Origin: Streptomyces sp. Tu 3180
GTDB taxonomy: Bacteria; Actinomycetota; Actinomycetes; Streptomycetales; Streptomycetaceae
Reading direction: 5' to 3'
DNA length: 64,000 nucleotides
NCBI RefSeq assembly: GCF_009852415.1
Contig: NZ_WOXS01000002.1
Coordinates: 2,440,501 to 2,504,500, forward strand
Each line of letters opens with the position of its first letter. The stretch's first letter is position 1. Below the pieces are notes generated by a model. That model was not told where the DNA came from. It worked only from the letters and a program-made list of their open reading frames with translations, and did not search any database. The position numbers were made by a program, and so were the translations under genes. Shown in pieces: positions 24,828-34,484 of this stretch.

Positions 24828-26465
24828 TCAGTGGTGGCCGTGGCCGCTCGTGATCTCCTTGTACTCCTCGACGGTGGGCTTCGGAATCTGGGACTCCTCG
24901 CCGTAGTACGCCTCGCTCAGCTTGGCGCGCAGCTTCTCGGAGCCCTTCACCTTGCGCCTGACGCCGTTCTCGTCGACCTCGGGGCCGATCTCGGCGGGCT
25001 TGTACTGCTCGTGCGCCGTGAGGGTGTACATCTGCTCCTGGCTGAGCGGCTCGTGCACCTCGATGAACTCACCGTGCGGCAGGCGCTTGATGATGCCCGA
25101 CTCGCGGCCGTGCAGCACCTTGTCCTTGTCCCGGCGCTGCAGGCCGAGGCAGATCCGCTTGGTGACGATGAACGCGATGACCGGGCCCACGAAGAAGCCG
25201 ATGCGGACGAACCAGGTGACCGCGTTGATCGAGAGGTTGAAGTGCGTGGCGACGATGTCGTTGCCACCACCGATCAGCATGATCATGTACGCCGTGACCC
25301 AGGCGACACCGAAGGCCGTACGGGTCGGGGCGTTGCGCGGCCGGTCCAGGATGTGGTGCTCGCGCTTGTCCCCGGTGATCCAGGACTCGATGAACGGGTA
25401 AAGCGCGATGATCGCGAGGAAGAGGCCGAACAGCACCAGCGGGACGAAGACGCCCAGGACCAGGGTGTGGCCCCAGAAGTTGATCTCCCAGCCGGGCATG
25501 GCGCGGACCAGGCCCTCGGCGAAGCCCATGTACCAGTCGGGCTGGGCGCCCGTGGAGACCATGTCCGGACGGTACGGACCCAGGTTCCAGATCGGGTTGA
25601 TGGACGCGATGCCGGCGATCAGGGCGGTGAAGCCGAAGACCAGGAAGAAGAAGCCTCCCGCCTTGGCCATGTAGACCGGCAGCAGCGGCATGCCCACGAC
25701 GTTCTTGTTGGTCCGTCCGGCACCCGCGAACTGCGTGTGCTTGTGGTAGAAGACCAGGATCAGGTGGGCGACCACGAGACCGAGCATGATGCCCGGCAGC
25801 AGCAGGATGTGGATCGAGTAGAACCGGGCGACGAAGTCGGTGCCGGGGAACTCCCCGCCGAACAGGAACATCGAGATGTACGTGCCGACGATCGGCACGG
25901 ACAGGATCGCGCCCTGGGTGAAGCGGACACCGGTTCCGGAGAGCAGGTCGTCCGGCAGCGAGTAACCGGTGAAACCGGTGAACATGCCGAGGACGAACAG
26001 CAGGAAGCCGAACAGCCAGTTGATCTCACGCGGCTTGCGGAACGCGCCGGTGAAGAAGACGCGCATCATGTGCACGAACATGCCGGCCAGGAAGATGACC
26101 GCCGCCCAGTGGTGGATCTGCCGGATGAGCAGACCGCCGCGCACGTCGAAGCTGATCTCCAGGGTGGAGGCGTACGCCTCCGACATCAGCTGTCCCTGCA
26201 TCGGGATGTAGCTGCCGTGGTACTCCACCTCGTTCATCGACGGGTGGAAGAACAGCGTCAGATACACACCCGTGAGGATGATGATCAGGAAGCTGTAGAG
26301 GCAGATCTCGCCCAGCATGAAGGACCAGTGGTCCGGGAAGATCTTGCGCATGTTGGCCTTGGCCAGGGAGTAGATCCCGAGCCGGCCGTCGGCCCAGTCG
26401 GCGACGCGTTCGCCGGCCGGGGCCCTCCCGCGAGAGCGGGAATCGGTGGTGGTGTTGGTACTCAT
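24828..26465 (-). CDS. qcrB: Cytochrome bc1 complex cytochrome b subunit
   Basis: A 545-residue membrane protein that carries hemes bL and bH and forms the quinol sites of the actinobacterial bc1-aa3 supercomplex. Heme-ligand helices contain [22 protein letters not shown], and further on [12 protein letters not shown] with [13 protein letters not shown]. The Qo motif is PDWY (near residue 300), the high-GC Gram-positive counterpart of PEWY. A long C-terminal cytoplasmic extension (about 430-545) ending GHGHH is typical of actinobacterial QcrB. Its ATG overlaps the qcrA stop (ATGA). The start at 26465 gives [13 protein letters not shown]. Confidence 0.96.
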   Translation of the reverse strand: MSTNTTTDSRSRGRAPAGERVADWADGRLGIYSLAKANMRKIFPDHWSFMLGEICLYSFLIIILTGVYLTLFFHPSMNEVEYHGSYIPMQGQLMSEAYASTLEISFDVRGGLLIRQIHHWAAVIFLAGMFVHMMRVFFTGAFRKPREINWLFGFLLFVLGMFTGFTGYSLPDDLLSGTGVRFTQGAILSVPIVGTYISMFLFGGEFPGTDFVARFYSIHILLLPGIMLGLVVAHLILVFYHKHTQFAGAGRTNKNVVGMPLLPVYMAKAGGFFFLVFGFTALIAGIASINPIWNLGPYRPDMVSTGAQPDWYMGFAEGLVRAMPGWEINFWGHTLVLGVFVPLVLFGLFLAIIALYPFIESWITGDKREHHILDRPRNAPTRTAFGVAWVTAYMIMLIGGGNDIVATHFNLSINAVTWFVRIGFFVGPVIAFIVTKRICLGLQRRDKDKVLHGRESGIIKRLPHGEFIEVHEPLSQEQMYTLTAHEQYKPAEIGPEVDENGVRRKVKGSEKLRAKLSEAYYGEESQIPKPTVEEYKEITSGHGHH

Positions 26466-27520
26466 CCGCGCTCCCAGAATGCAGGACCGACGGGCTCGTC
26501 GAAGTCGGCGAGCGCTTCGAGGTAGCCCTCGTCGTTCACGCCGATGCGCAGCTGCGGCAGCGGGTGACCGGCGGGACCGAAGATGACCTTGGCACCGTCG
26601 GAGAGGTCGAAGGTGGACTGGTGGCAGGGGCACAGGACGTGGTGCGTCTGCTGCTCGTACAGGGAGATCGGGCAACCGACGTGGGTGCAGATCTTCGAGT
26701 ACGCGAGGATGCCCTCGTGCGACCACTCGAGCGTGCGCTTGTCCTTGATGTCGTCCGGCTTGATGCGGACGATCATCAGGGCGGCCTTGGCGATCTCGTT
26801 GTTGAAGTCGTGGTCGTGCTCGTCCAGGCCCTCGGGCTTGGCGAACGTGAGCGAGCCGGTGACGATGTCGGAGGGACGCATCGGCTCGTCGGTGTTCTGG
26901 TTGATGAGCAGCTTGCCCTTCGACCAGGCGGTGTGGCGCAGCTTGTCCTCGGGCAGCGGGCCGAGGTCGCGCAGCAGCACGACGCCGGACAGCGGCACCA
27001 GGGTGAGGGCACCGAACATGGTGTTGCGGATCAGCTTGCGGCGACCGAGCTGCGACTCCTTGGCACCCTGCCGGAAGTCGTCCATGACCTTGGTCCGGAC
27101 CTCCGGCGGCGCCTCGATCGGGTGCCGCTCGTCGGTCAGCTCCTCGTCGGACATCAGGGTGCGGGCCCAGTGGACCGCGCCCGCGCCGATGGCGAACAGC
27201 GCGATGCCGAGCGTCACGCCGAGCGCGAGGTTCAGGGCGCTGACGTGACCCAGCGGGAAGACGTAGACGATCTTGTCGACCGGGATCGCCACGAACGCGG
27301 CGATGAAGCCGATGGTGGCCAGCATCGACAGCGTGAACAGCAGGGCGACCGTGCGCTCGGAGCGCTTGGCGGCCCGCTCGTCGATGTCCTGGATCCGGTG
27401 CTCGTGGGGCGGCAGCCCCGGGTCGGCGAACGGGTGCTTCTCGTCCGCGACGCCCAGCGCACCGTGGGCGGTGTCCCGCTCTGCGGGCAGGTTCTCTTCG
27501 GGAATGTCTTGGCTACTCAT
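26462..27520 (-). CDS. qcrA: Rieske iron-sulfur subunit of cytochrome bc1
   Basis: A 352-residue subunit. Unlike the single-helix Rieske proteins of proteobacteria, it has three N-terminal membrane segments (about 60-85, 100-125 and 175-195). The C-terminal Rieske domain contains CTHVGC and CPCHQSTF, giving the two Cys and two His ligands of the [2Fe-2S] cluster, and the GPAGHPLPQL Pro loop. It receives electrons from quinol and passes them to the diheme QcrC. The ATG at 27520 overlaps the qcrC stop (ATGA), so it is translationally coupled. Confidence 0.96.
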   Translation of the reverse strand: MSSQDIPEENLPAERDTAHGALGVADEKHPFADPGLPPHEHRIQDIDERAAKRSERTVALLFTLSMLATIGFIAAFVAIPVDKIVYVFPLGHVSALNLALGVTLGIALFAIGAGAVHWARTLMSDEELTDERHPIEAPPEVRTKVMDDFRQGAKESQLGRRKLIRNTMFGALTLVPLSGVVLLRDLGPLPEDKLRHTAWSKGKLLINQNTDEPMRPSDIVTGSLTFAKPEGLDEHDHDFNNEIAKAALMIVRIKPDDIKDKRTLEWSHEGILAYSKICTHVGCPISLYEQQTHHVLCPCHQSTFDLSDGAKVIFGPAGHPLPQLRIGVNDEGYLEALADFDEPVGPAFWERG

Positions 27521-28329
27521 GACTTCTTGGCCTTTGCGGTCCGAGCGGCGACCCACACAGCGACGACGATCAGTCCACCGAGACCGAAGATCCAGCCGAA
27601 CAGGCCCTCACTGACCGGGCCGAGCCCGCCCAGCTCCATGCCGCCCGGGCTCTCGGACTTGTCGCTGTTGACCTCGCCCAGGTACGCGATGATGTCCTTC
27701 TTGTTCTGCTCCGGCATCGTGCTGTCGGGGAAGGAGGGCATGTTCTGCGGGCCGGTGAGCATGGCCTCGTAGATGTGCTTGGGGGAGACGTCCTCGAGGC
27801 TCGGCGCGTACTTGCCGTGCGTCAGCGCGCCACCCTTGCCGGTGAAGTTGTGGCACTGGGCGCAGTTGTTGCGGAACAGCTCGCCGCCCTTGGCGATGTC
27901 GGCGCCCTCGGGACCGTACTGCTCCTCGGTCGGGATGGCGGGGCCGGCGCCCAGGGAGGCGATGTACGCCGCCAGCTGGTCGATCTGGGCCTGGGTGTAG
28001 ATCGCCCTCTTGTCCGGGATCTGCGCCGCCTGCGAGGTGTGGGCCGGCATGCGGCCGGTGCCCACCTGGAAGTCCACGGCCGCGGCGCCCACGCCCACCA
28101 GGCTCGGACCGTCGGAGGTGCCCTGACCGCCGGTGCCGTGGCAGCTGGCGCAGCCGACCGCGTAGAGCTTCTTGCCCTCCTCGATGGTGAGGGACTGGGC
28201 GGTTTCGTCGGCCTGCGCCTTGTCCGCGGGTGCGAACACGGCGTAGAGCCCCCCGGTGCATGCCAGCGCGAGGAGTAGGACGACGAGCGCTGCCAGCGGG
28301 TGGCGTCGTCGTGCGGAGAGCTTTTTCAC
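27517..28329 (-). CDS. qcrC: Diheme cytochrome c subunit of bc1
   Basis: A 270-residue membrane-anchored diheme cytochrome c. It has an N-terminal signal anchor (about 11-33), heme-binding CASCH at 60-64 and CAQCH at 156-160, Met ligands in TGRMPAH and in NMPSFPDSTMP, and a C-terminal membrane helix (about 243-263). In actinobacteria, which have no soluble cytochrome c for this step, it transfers electrons directly to CtaC of the oxidase. The GTG at 28329 begins MKKLSARRRH. It is 80 nt downstream of ctaE and coupled to qcrA. Confidence 0.96.
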   Translation of the reverse strand: MKKLSARRRHPLAALVVLLLALACTGGLYAVFAPADKAQADETAQSLTIEEGKKLYAVGCASCHGTGGQGTSDGPSLVGVGAAAVDFQVGTGRMPAHTSQAAQIPDKRAIYTQAQIDQLAAYIASLGAGPAIPTEEQYGPEGADIAKGGELFRNNCAQCHNFTGKGGALTHGKYAPSLEDVSPKHIYEAMLTGPQNMPSFPDSTMPEQNKKDIIAYLGEVNSDKSESPGGMELGGLGPVSEGLFGWIFGLGGLIVVAVWVAARTAKAKKS

Positions 28330-28409
28330 GGATTACCCCGGTGTCAGGATCTTCTGCGTCGATGCTTCTGGTTGGTGCGCTTCGGGAGCGCGCGCGGATG
28401 CGGGCCCGG

Positions 28410-29021
28410 CTACTTGATCATGTAGATCGTGGCGAAGAGGCCGATCCAGACGACATCGACGAAGTGCCAGTAGTAGGACACGACGATGGCCGCGGTCGCC
28501 TGCTCGTGGGTGAACCTCCGGGCCGCGTAGGTCCGGCCCAGGACCAGCAGGAAGGCGATGAGACCGCCCGTCACGTGCAGGCCGTGGAAGCCGGTGGTCA
28601 GGTAGAACACCGAGCCGTACGGGTCGGAGGAGAGGGACAGGCCCTCGTGCATGACCAGCTCGGTGTACTCGAAGACCTGGCCGCCGATGAAGACCGCGCC
28701 CATGACGAAGGTGACGATGAACCACATCCGGAGCTTCTTCACGTCACCGCGCTCGGCGGCGAACACGCCGAGCTGGCAGGTGAGGGAGGAGAGCACCAGG
28801 ATCGTGGTGTTCGCCGCCGAGAACGGGAAGTTCAGGGCGTCGGCCTTCTCCGACCAGAAGTCGGGTCCGGTCACCGATCGCAGGGTGAAGTACATCGCGA
28901 AGAGGGCCGCGAAGAACATCAGCTCGGAACTCAGCCAGATGATGGTTCCGACGCTGGTGAGGTTCGGCCGGTTGACCGACGGGTGCGCGTGCCCGGTATC
29001 TACTGTCGTTGCTGTCGCCAC
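28410..29021 (-). CDS. ctaE: Cytochrome c oxidase subunit III
   Basis: A 203-residue protein with five membrane helices, the short actinobacterial form of COX3. The conserved Glu of the HGLHV region is seen in [13 protein letters not shown] (about 145-158), and [13 protein letters not shown] marks the last helix. The GTG at 29021 is the first codon and a 15-bp palindrome lies immediately before it, leaving little room for a ribosome-binding site, so initiation may be leaderless. It heads the ctaE-qcrC-qcrA-qcrB operon, linking one oxidase subunit to the bc1 genes as in mycobacteria. Confidence 0.94.
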   Translation of the reverse strand: MATATTVDTGHAHPSVNRPNLTSVGTIIWLSSELMFFAALFAMYFTLRSVTGPDFWSEKADALNFPFSAANTTILVLSSLTCQLGVFAAERGDVKKLRMWFIVTFVMGAVFIGGQVFEYTELVMHEGLSLSSDPYGSVFYLTTGFHGLHVTGGLIAFLLVLGRTYAARRFTHEQATAAIVVSYYWHFVDVVWIGLFATIYMIK

Positions 29022-29022
29022 G

Positions 29023-29037
29023 CCGACATTATGTCGG
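29023..29037. promoter_or_regulatory. Palindrome at the ctaE start
   Basis: CCGACATTATGTCGG is a perfect inverted repeat with 6-nt arms, starting 2 nt before the ctaE GTG. It could be an operator or an RNA hairpin controlling initiation of the ctaE-qcr operon. The minus strand reads TAATGT inside it, a possible -10 box, but with only 4 nt to the GTG. Confidence 0.4.
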
Positions 29038-29143
29038 TCGCTTATCCCGCCCTCACTCCCGGGGGTGCCGTTCGGTGTGTTCGCCCCTCCTGTACTGCCC
29101 GGATGGCCCAGGGAACGGCCGCTCGCAGGCGTGTCCGAACCAG

Positions 29144-29172
29144 TGTGGACAGGCGGTCGGAAGGGGTAGCAT
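29144..29172 (+). promoter_or_regulatory. Candidate promoter for the receiver-like gene
   Basis: TGTGGA (29144-29149) and TAGCAT (29167-29172) are 17 nt apart, giving a leader of about 55 nt. The -10 box fits TANNNT and the -35 box is a weak match. Confidence 0.4.
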
Positions 29173-29233
29173 CCGCGCCATCGGTACCCGAAGTTCCCGA
29201 CAGTGCTGCCCTCTCTCGACAGGTGGAGGAACC

Positions 29234-29635
29234 ATGCAGGCGACCGCCACGGTGCTGGTCTACAGCGACGACGCCAACACCCGGGAGCAGGTGCGGCTCG
29301 CCACCGGCCGGCGGCCGGCTCCGGACGTCCCCGTCGTGGAGTTCGTGGAGTGCGCGACCGTACCGGCCGTCCTCGCGGAGCTGGACAAGGGCGGCATCGA
29401 CGTCTGCGTCCTGGACGGCGAGGCCGTGCCCATGGGCGGCATGGGGGTGTGCCGCCAGATCAAGGACGAGGTCTTCGGCTGCCCGCCGGTGCTGCTGCTG
29501 ATCGCGCGGCCCCAGGACGCCTGGCTGGCCACCTGGAGCCGCGCGGAGGCGGCCGTGACGCTGCCGGTGGAGCCGGTGGAGTTCGCGGGCGCGCTGGCCG
29601 AGCTGCTGCGGCACAAGCGCCTGCAGGGCGTGTAG
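29234..29635 (+). CDS. Stand-alone receiver-like protein
   Basis: A 133-residue single-domain protein with the receiver fold: VLVYSDDAN at strand 1 (acidic pair), [11 protein letters not shown] at strand 3 with a candidate acceptor Asp near residue 59, and [11 protein letters not shown] at strand 4, where the usual Thr/Ser is Ala. The conserved Lys of strand 5 is missing ([10 protein letters not shown]). It is therefore probably a pseudo-receiver that is not switched by standard phosphotransfer. GGTGGAGGA precedes the ATG. Its location, divergent from ctaE, suggests a link to the respiratory cluster, but no function is established. Confidence 0.75.
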   Translation: MQATATVLVYSDDANTREQVRLATGRRPAPDVPVVEFVECATVPAVLAELDKGGIDVCVLDGEAVPMGGMGVCRQIKDEVFGCPPVLLLIARPQDAWLATWSRAEAAVTLPVEPVEFAGALAELLRHKRLQGV

Positions 29636-29652
29636 GACGGTCGCGGAGCGGG

Positions 29653-30933
29653 TCACGCCGCCGCGGGCCGCAGCCGGGCCGCCTCCTGCGTGACCTGCGC
29701 GGTGCCGTCCGTCAGGGCGCTGCCCTCGCGCCACTCGGCCCAGGTGAGGTTCCAGTCGCCGAAGCCGTTGCCGAAGGACTCCATGGTGTCGCCGGCCGAG
29801 TTCACCACCTCGACGAGGTCACCCGCACGGACGGTGTCGAAGAACCACTCGGCGTTCTCGGTGCTCATCCCGACGCAGCCGTGGCTGACGTTGGCGTTGC
29901 CCTGGGAGTCGACGGACCACGGGGCGGCGTGCGCGTACTCGCCGCTCCAGGTCACCCGGACGGCGAACTCCACGTCCAGGTCGTAGGACTCGGCCGAGCC
30001 CTCGGCGATGCCGACGGTGGTGCTGCGCATGCGTACGAAGCGTTCCTTGCCGAGCACGACCTTGACGCCGTTGCGGGTCTCGAAGCCGGGCTTGCCGGTG
30101 GTGATGGGGATCCGCTTGATCTCCTCGCCGTTCTTGTGGACCGACAGCCGGTGCGCGGCGGCGTCGGCGACGGCTATGACCCGGTCGCCGGTCCTGATCG
30201 TCAGGGACGGGGAGGCGCCGCCCCGGAGCCGGTCGTTGACCTTGACGCCCTCCAGGACGCTGCTCATCCGGACGGTGGCGTGGGCCGGCCAGTAGTCCTT
30301 CGGGCGGTAGTGCAGCTTCCTGTCGTCCACCCAGTGCCAGGCGCCGGTCACCGCGGGCGTGGACTCCACCCTCAGGGCGCGTTCCACGACGGCGCGCTGG
30401 GCCCGGTCCTTGACGGGCGCGTTCAGCTCGGCGGTGAGGGGCTGGCCGACGCCGTAGGTGCCGGTCTGCGGCCCGAAGGCGACGGTCAGGCGCCGGGTGG
30501 TGGCGGGCTTGCCGGTGGTGAGGGTGAGGACCTTGCGGCCCGGTCTGCCGTTCTCGTCCTCGGTGCTCACGCGGAGCGTGTACCGGGCGTTCTCGGCGAG
30601 CGGCGAGGTGCTGTGCCAGCGGCTGCCGTCGGCGGCGAGTTCGCCGGCCACGTGGCGGCCCGAGGCGTCCACGGCGGTGACGTCCGTGATGCGCCCGCGG
30701 GAGTCCTCGGCGACGACCTCCAGGGGCCGGTCCGGGTCGACCGCGCTCCCCCCGTCGACGGATCCGTTGAAGGAGATCTGCTCCGCCGCGTCGTACGGCT
30801 CGACGGACAGCGGGTGGTCGTCGGCGGCGCAGCCCGTGAGGCCCGCGCCGAGGGCGAGCACCAGCAGCGTGCAGCCGGCGGCGGTGCGGCCCCGGCCGGT
30901 TCCCCCGCCGCGCGAGGACTCTGTCTGTCTCAT
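29653..30933 (-). CDS. L,D-transpeptidase lipoprotein
   Basis: A 426-residue lipoprotein: signal peptide with lipobox LTGC (Cys35), two Ig-like/BIG domains (about 45-250), then a YkuD catalytic domain with HAAPW and SHGCVGM, catalytic Cys353. The plan matches actinobacterial Ldt enzymes (LdtMt2 type), which form 3-3 cross-links between peptidoglycan stems. The last 60 residues include GFGDWNLTWAEWREGSAL, a conserved C-terminal cap. It ends 17 nt from the converging receiver-like gene. Its position between the two respiratory operons is also seen in relatives, from memory. Confidence 0.9.
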   Translation of the reverse strand: MRQTESSRGGGTGRGRTAAGCTLLVLALGAGLTGCAADDHPLSVEPYDAAEQISFNGSVDGGSAVDPDRPLEVVAEDSRGRITDVTAVDASGRHVAGELAADGSRWHSTSPLAENARYTLRVSTEDENGRPGRKVLTLTTGKPATTRRLTVAFGPQTGTYGVGQPLTAELNAPVKDRAQRAVVERALRVESTPAVTGAWHWVDDRKLHYRPKDYWPAHATVRMSSVLEGVKVNDRLRGGASPSLTIRTGDRVIAVADAAAHRLSVHKNGEEIKRIPITTGKPGFETRNGVKVVLGKERFVRMRSTTVGIAEGSAESYDLDVEFAVRVTWSGEYAHAAPWSVDSQGNANVSHGCVGMSTENAEWFFDTVRAGDLVEVVNSAGDTMESFGNGFGDWNLTWAEWREGSALTDGTAQVTQEAARLRPAAA

Positions 30934-31008
30934 GACCTCACGCTAGGGAGCCGCGTCGGCTCCGGCGCACCGGGTGGCCCGAACGTGTGACGTCCGTACC
31001 GCGACAAC

Positions 31009-31044
31009 GGGGCCCGGACGCTCCTGGCGGAGTGTCCGGGCCCC
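31009..31044 (-). terminator. Terminator of the ctaC-ctaD-ctaF operon
   Basis: GGGGCCCGGAC (31009-31019) pairs with GTCCGGGCCCC (31034-31044), continued inward by CTCC/GGAG with one G-T pair, giving a 16-bp stem just past the ctaF stop codon. Confidence 0.85.
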
Positions 31045-31062
31045 GAAGTGCCGTGCCGTGTG

Positions 31063-31461
31063 TTACTGGGTGCGGTTCTCACCGCGGTAGTACTCGAAGA
31101 CCCAGCCCCAGAGGCTGGCCAGGATCAGCGGCAGCGAGAAGTACATCAGCCACCAGCCGACGGCGACGGCCAGGAAGGCGAAGGCGCCACCGATGGCCAG
31201 GAAGAGCGGCTGCCAGCTGTGCGGGCTGAAGAACCCGACCTCGCCGGCGTCGTCCGCGACGTCCGCCTCCTTGTTGTCCTGCGCGCCCACGTCCACCCGC
31301 TTGGCCGTGAAGCCCAGGTAGAAGCCGATCATGATGGCCAGGCCGAAGGCCAGGAAGAGGGCGGTGGTACCGGCCGGCTCCTTCGACCACACGCCGTAGA
31401 CCACGGCCATGATGAGGAGGAAGACGCTCAGCCACATGAACATCTTGCCCTGGATCTTCAC
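31063..31461 (-). CDS. ctaF: Cytochrome c oxidase subunit IV (actinobacterial)
   Basis: A 132-residue membrane protein with four hydrophobic segments in two hairpins, joined by an acidic loop ([16 protein letters not shown]). The [19 protein letters not shown] segment is a hallmark of the actinobacterial CtaF subunit of aa3 oxidase, which stabilises the supercomplex. The GTG start overlaps the ctaD stop codon as GTGA. The C-terminus YYRGENRTQ is cytoplasmic. No heme or metal ligands are expected. Confidence 0.93.
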   Translation of the reverse strand: MKIQGKMFMWLSVFLLIMAVVYGVWSKEPAGTTALFLAFGLAIMIGFYLGFTAKRVDVGAQDNKEADVADDAGEVGFFSPHSWQPLFLAIGGAFAFLAVAVGWWLMYFSLPLILASLWGWVFEYYRGENRTQ

Positions 31462-33194
31462 TTGCCGGCCTCCTTGCCACCAGCGAGGGCCTTCTCACCG
31501 TGACCGGCGTTCTCGAGCTGGTCGAGCGCGGCGATCTCGGGGTGATGCAGGTCGAACGCCGGGGATTCGCTGCGGATCCGCGGCAGGGTGAGGAAGTTGT
31601 GCCGCGGGGGCGGGCAGGAGGTCGCCCACTCCAGGGAGCGGCCGTAGCCCCACGGGTCGTCGACGCCGACCGGCTCGCCGTACTTGGCCGTCTTCCAGAT
31701 GTTGTAGAAGAACGGCAGGATCGACAGGCCGAGCAGGAACGAGGCGATCGTGGAGACGGTGTTCAGCGCGGTGAAGCCGTCGGCCGCCAGGTAGTCGGCG
31801 TACCGGCGCGGCATGCCCTCGGCACCCAGCCAGTGCTGGACCAGGAAGGTGCCGTGGAAGCCGATGAACAGCGTCCAGAAGGTGATCTTGCCCAGGCGCT
31901 CGTCGAGCATCTTGCCGGTGAACTTCGGCCACCAGAAGTGGAAGCCGGCGAACATCGCGAACACCACGGTGCCGAAGACCACGTAGTGGAAGTGCGCCAC
32001 CACGAAGTAGCTGTCGGACACGTGGAAGTCCAGCGGCGGCGAGGCCAGGATGACACCGGTCAGACCACCGAAGGTGAAGGTGATCAGGAAGCCCAGCGCC
32101 CACAGCATCGGCGTCTCGAAGCTCAGCGAGCCCTTCCACATGGTGCCGATCCAGTTGAAGAACTTCACCCCGGTCGGGACCGCGATCAGGAAGGTCATGA
32201 AGGAGAAGAACGGCAGCAGCACACCGCCGGTCACGTACATGTGGTGCGCCCACACCGTCACCGACAGACCCGCGATCGCGATGGTCGCGCCGATCAGGCC
32301 CATGTAGCCGAACATCGGCTTGCGGGAGAAGACCGGGATGACCTCACTGATGATGCCGAAGAACGGCAGCGCGATGATGTACACCTCGGGGTGGCCGAAG
32401 AACCAGAACAGGTGCTGCCACAGCAGCGCGCCGCCGTTGGCCGAGTCGAAGATGTGGCTGCCGAACTTGCGGTCCGCCTCCAGCGCGAAGAGCGCGGCGG
32501 CCAGCACCGGGAAGGCGAGCAGGACCAGCACACCGGTCAGCAGCACGTTCCAGGTGAAGATCGGCATGCGGAACATCGTCATGCCCGGGGCGCGCATGCA
32601 GATGATCGTGGTGATGAAGTTGACCGAGCCGAGGATGGTGCCGAAGCCGGAGAAGGCCAGGCCCATGATCCACATGTCGGCGCCGATGCCCGGCGAGCGG
32701 ACCGCGTCCGACAGCGGGGCGTAGGCGAACCAGCCGAAGTCGGCCGCGCCGTCCGGGGTGAGGAAACCGCCGACCGCGATCAGCGAGCCGAACAGGTACA
32801 GCCAGTAGGCGAACATGTTCAGCCGCGGGAACGCCACGTCGGGCGCGCCGATCTGCAGCGGCATGATCCAGTTGGCGAAACCGGCGAACAGCGGCGTCGC
32901 GAACATCAGCAGCATGATCGTGCCGTGCATCGTGAACGCCTGGTTGAACTGCTCGTTCGACATGATCTGCAGGCCCGGCCGGGCCAGCTCGGCACGCATG
33001 ACGAGCGCCATCACGCCGCCGATCACGAAGAACGCGAACGACGTGACCAGGTACAGCGTGCCGATCGTCTTGTGGTCCGTGGTCGTCAGCCACTTGATCA
33101 CGACGCTGCCGCGGTTCTGGCGCCGGACCGGCAGCTGGTCCTCGTGGTGGGACCCTGCCGCCGCGGCACCCTGGGGTTGGTTGAGGATGCTCAC
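31458..33194 (-). CDS. ctaD: Cytochrome c oxidase subunit I (aa3)
   Basis: A 578-residue catalytic subunit with twelve membrane helices carrying heme a, heme a3 and CuB. Helix 2 has the heme a ligand in [12 protein letters not shown]. The CuB/Tyr site is [13 protein letters not shown], the other two CuB His are in WAHHMY, and the heme a3/a His pair is in [11 protein letters not shown]. It reduces O2 to water while pumping protons. The N-terminal start is GTG at 33194, coupled to ctaC through GTGA. A C-terminal cytoplasmic tail (about 525-578) follows the last helix. Confidence 0.97.
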   Translation of the reverse strand: MSILNQPQGAAAAGSHHEDQLPVRRQNRGSVVIKWLTTTDHKTIGTLYLVTSFAFFVIGGVMALVMRAELARPGLQIMSNEQFNQAFTMHGTIMLLMFATPLFAGFANWIMPLQIGAPDVAFPRLNMFAYWLYLFGSLIAVGGFLTPDGAADFGWFAYAPLSDAVRSPGIGADMWIMGLAFSGFGTILGSVNFITTIICMRAPGMTMFRMPIFTWNVLLTGVLVLLAFPVLAAALFALEADRKFGSHIFDSANGGALLWQHLFWFFGHPEVYIIALPFFGIISEVIPVFSRKPMFGYMGLIGATIAIAGLSVTVWAHHMYVTGGVLLPFFSFMTFLIAVPTGVKFFNWIGTMWKGSLSFETPMLWALGFLITFTFGGLTGVILASPPLDFHVSDSYFVVAHFHYVVFGTVVFAMFAGFHFWWPKFTGKMLDERLGKITFWTLFIGFHGTFLVQHWLGAEGMPRRYADYLAADGFTALNTVSTIASFLLGLSILPFFYNIWKTAKYGEPVGVDDPWGYGRSLEWATSCPPPRHNFLTLPRIRSESPAFDLHHPEIAALDQLENAGHGEKALAGGKEAGK

Positions 33195-34150
33195 AGGATG
33201 TTCGCCTCCCGGTTCTTCTCGTGCTCCGACTGCTTGATGCCGGCGGGCACGTAACCGGTCTGCCCCTTCTTCACGAGGTCCTTCAGGTGCTGCTCGTAAC
33301 GCTCGGGGGAGACGACCTTGACGTTGAACAGCATCCGGGAGTGGTCCACGCCGCAGAGCTCGGCGCACTTGCCCAGGAAGGTGCCCTCCCTGTTGGGGGT
33401 CACCTCGAAGGCGTTGGGGTGGCCCGGGATGACGTCCTGCTTCATCAGGAACGGCACCACCCAGAAGGAGTGGATGACGTCGCGCGAGGTCAGCACGAAG
33501 CGGACCCGCTTGCCCTCCGGCAGCCACAGGGTGGGGCCCGGGTTGTTGGTCTGCGGGTTCCGGGTGCCGGGGACACCGCAGTCGTAGACGCCGCCGGCAT
33601 CGGCCGGGAAGGCGTCCTTGTAGCGCTTCGGGACCGACTCCAGTTCCTTGGACGTCTTGGCGTCGCCCGTGGAACCTTCGACGTTCTCGATGTAGTTGAA
33701 GCACCAGCTCCACTGGAAGCCGACCACGTTGACCGTGACGTCGGGCTTCTCCTCGAGCCTCATCAGCTCGGATTCGTCGCGGGCGGTGAAGTAGAAGAGC
33801 ACCGAGACGATGAGGAGCGGGACGACCGTGTACAACGCCTCGATGGGCATGTTGTACCGGGTTTGCGGAGGAACTTCGACCTTGGTGCGGCTGCGCCGGT
33901 GGAAGAAAGCACTCCACAGGATCAGGCCCCACACCAGCACGCCGACGGCGAGCGCGGCAGCCCACGATCCCTGCCACAGGGAGAGGATCCGCGGAGCCTC
34001 TTCCGTGGTGGGGGTGGGCATGCCAAGGCGGGGGAAGTCCTCCCATGTGCAACCGGTGGCGGTCGCCAGGACCAGGCCCGCGGTCAGTGCCTGCAGCAGC
34101 TTCCGCCGCATCGGGCGCCGCGGCGAGCGGTCGGAGCCGTTGGGACTCAC
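33191..34150 (-). CDS. ctaC: Cytochrome c oxidase subunit II (CuA)
   Basis: A 319-residue lipoprotein subunit with signal peptide and lipobox ATGC, two membrane helices (about 50-75 and 100-122), and a periplasmic cupredoxin domain with the CuA site [12 protein letters not shown] (two Cys, His, Met) plus the upstream His in DVIHSFWV. It accepts electrons from QcrC. The GTG at 34150 has GGAAGGCG before it; further in-frame upstream codons give an Arg/Pro-rich stretch over the promoter. The large [14 protein letters not shown] insertion in the cupredoxin domain is typical of actinobacterial CtaC. Confidence 0.95.
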   Translation of the reverse strand: MSPNGSDRSPRRPMRRKLLQALTAGLVLATATGCTWEDFPRLGMPTPTTEEAPRILSLWQGSWAAALAVGVLVWGLILWSAFFHRRSRTKVEVPPQTRYNMPIEALYTVVPLLIVSVLFYFTARDESELMRLEEKPDVTVNVVGFQWSWCFNYIENVEGSTGDAKTSKELESVPKRYKDAFPADAGGVYDCGVPGTRNPQTNNPGPTLWLPEGKRVRFVLTSRDVIHSFWVVPFLMKQDVIPGHPNAFEVTPNREGTFLGKCAELCGVDHSRMLFNVKVVSPERYEQHLKDLVKKGQTGYVPAGIKQSEHEKNREANIL

Positions 34151-34235
34151 GTAGCGCCTTCCCGAGAGTCTCGCCCGCGCTGTACGGCTGCGGCCTGGCC
34201 TTCTCGCTGGTCGGTCGCCGCCCTGCGTCGGGCAG

Positions 34236-34264
34236 GGGTTTGGATGTTTATGCGGACCAAACCC
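34236..34264. promoter_or_regulatory. Inverted repeat upstream of ctaC
   Basis: GGGTTTGG (34236-34243) and CCAAACCC (34257-34264) are perfect inverted 8-nt arms spaced 13 nt apart, about 21 bp centre to centre (two helical turns). The spacer is AT-rich for this genome. The site lies about 90 nt upstream of ctaC and 220 nt upstream of the divergent cysteine desulfurase. It looks like a dimer-binding operator; the regulator is unknown. Confidence 0.5.
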
Positions 34265-34472
34265 TAGCCGACGCCCTCCGGGGGGTCGCGGGGAGGGTGG
34301 CATACGCGCCGCTGGTGTCCCTGAAGGGGCGGGACCGGGCGCCCGGAGGCCCGGCGATCCCCGTCCTGCGGCGCGCGGGTTCCCCCTTCGCGGCCGGTCA
34401 CGCCCGCACGGCCGGGCCGCGGACCGGCACGGCCCCGCGCCCCCTCGGGGTTCGTCACCGGCCCGGACGTCA

Positions 34473-34478
34473 TAGCGT
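34473..34478 (+). promoter_or_regulatory. -10 box for a leaderless desulfurase transcript
   Basis: TAGCGT ends 6 nt before the GTG at 34485, the distance expected if transcription starts at the start codon. No ribosome-binding site lies between. The -35 candidate TTCGTC (34451-34456) is weak. Confidence 0.4.
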
Positions 34479-34484
34479 TGCGGT

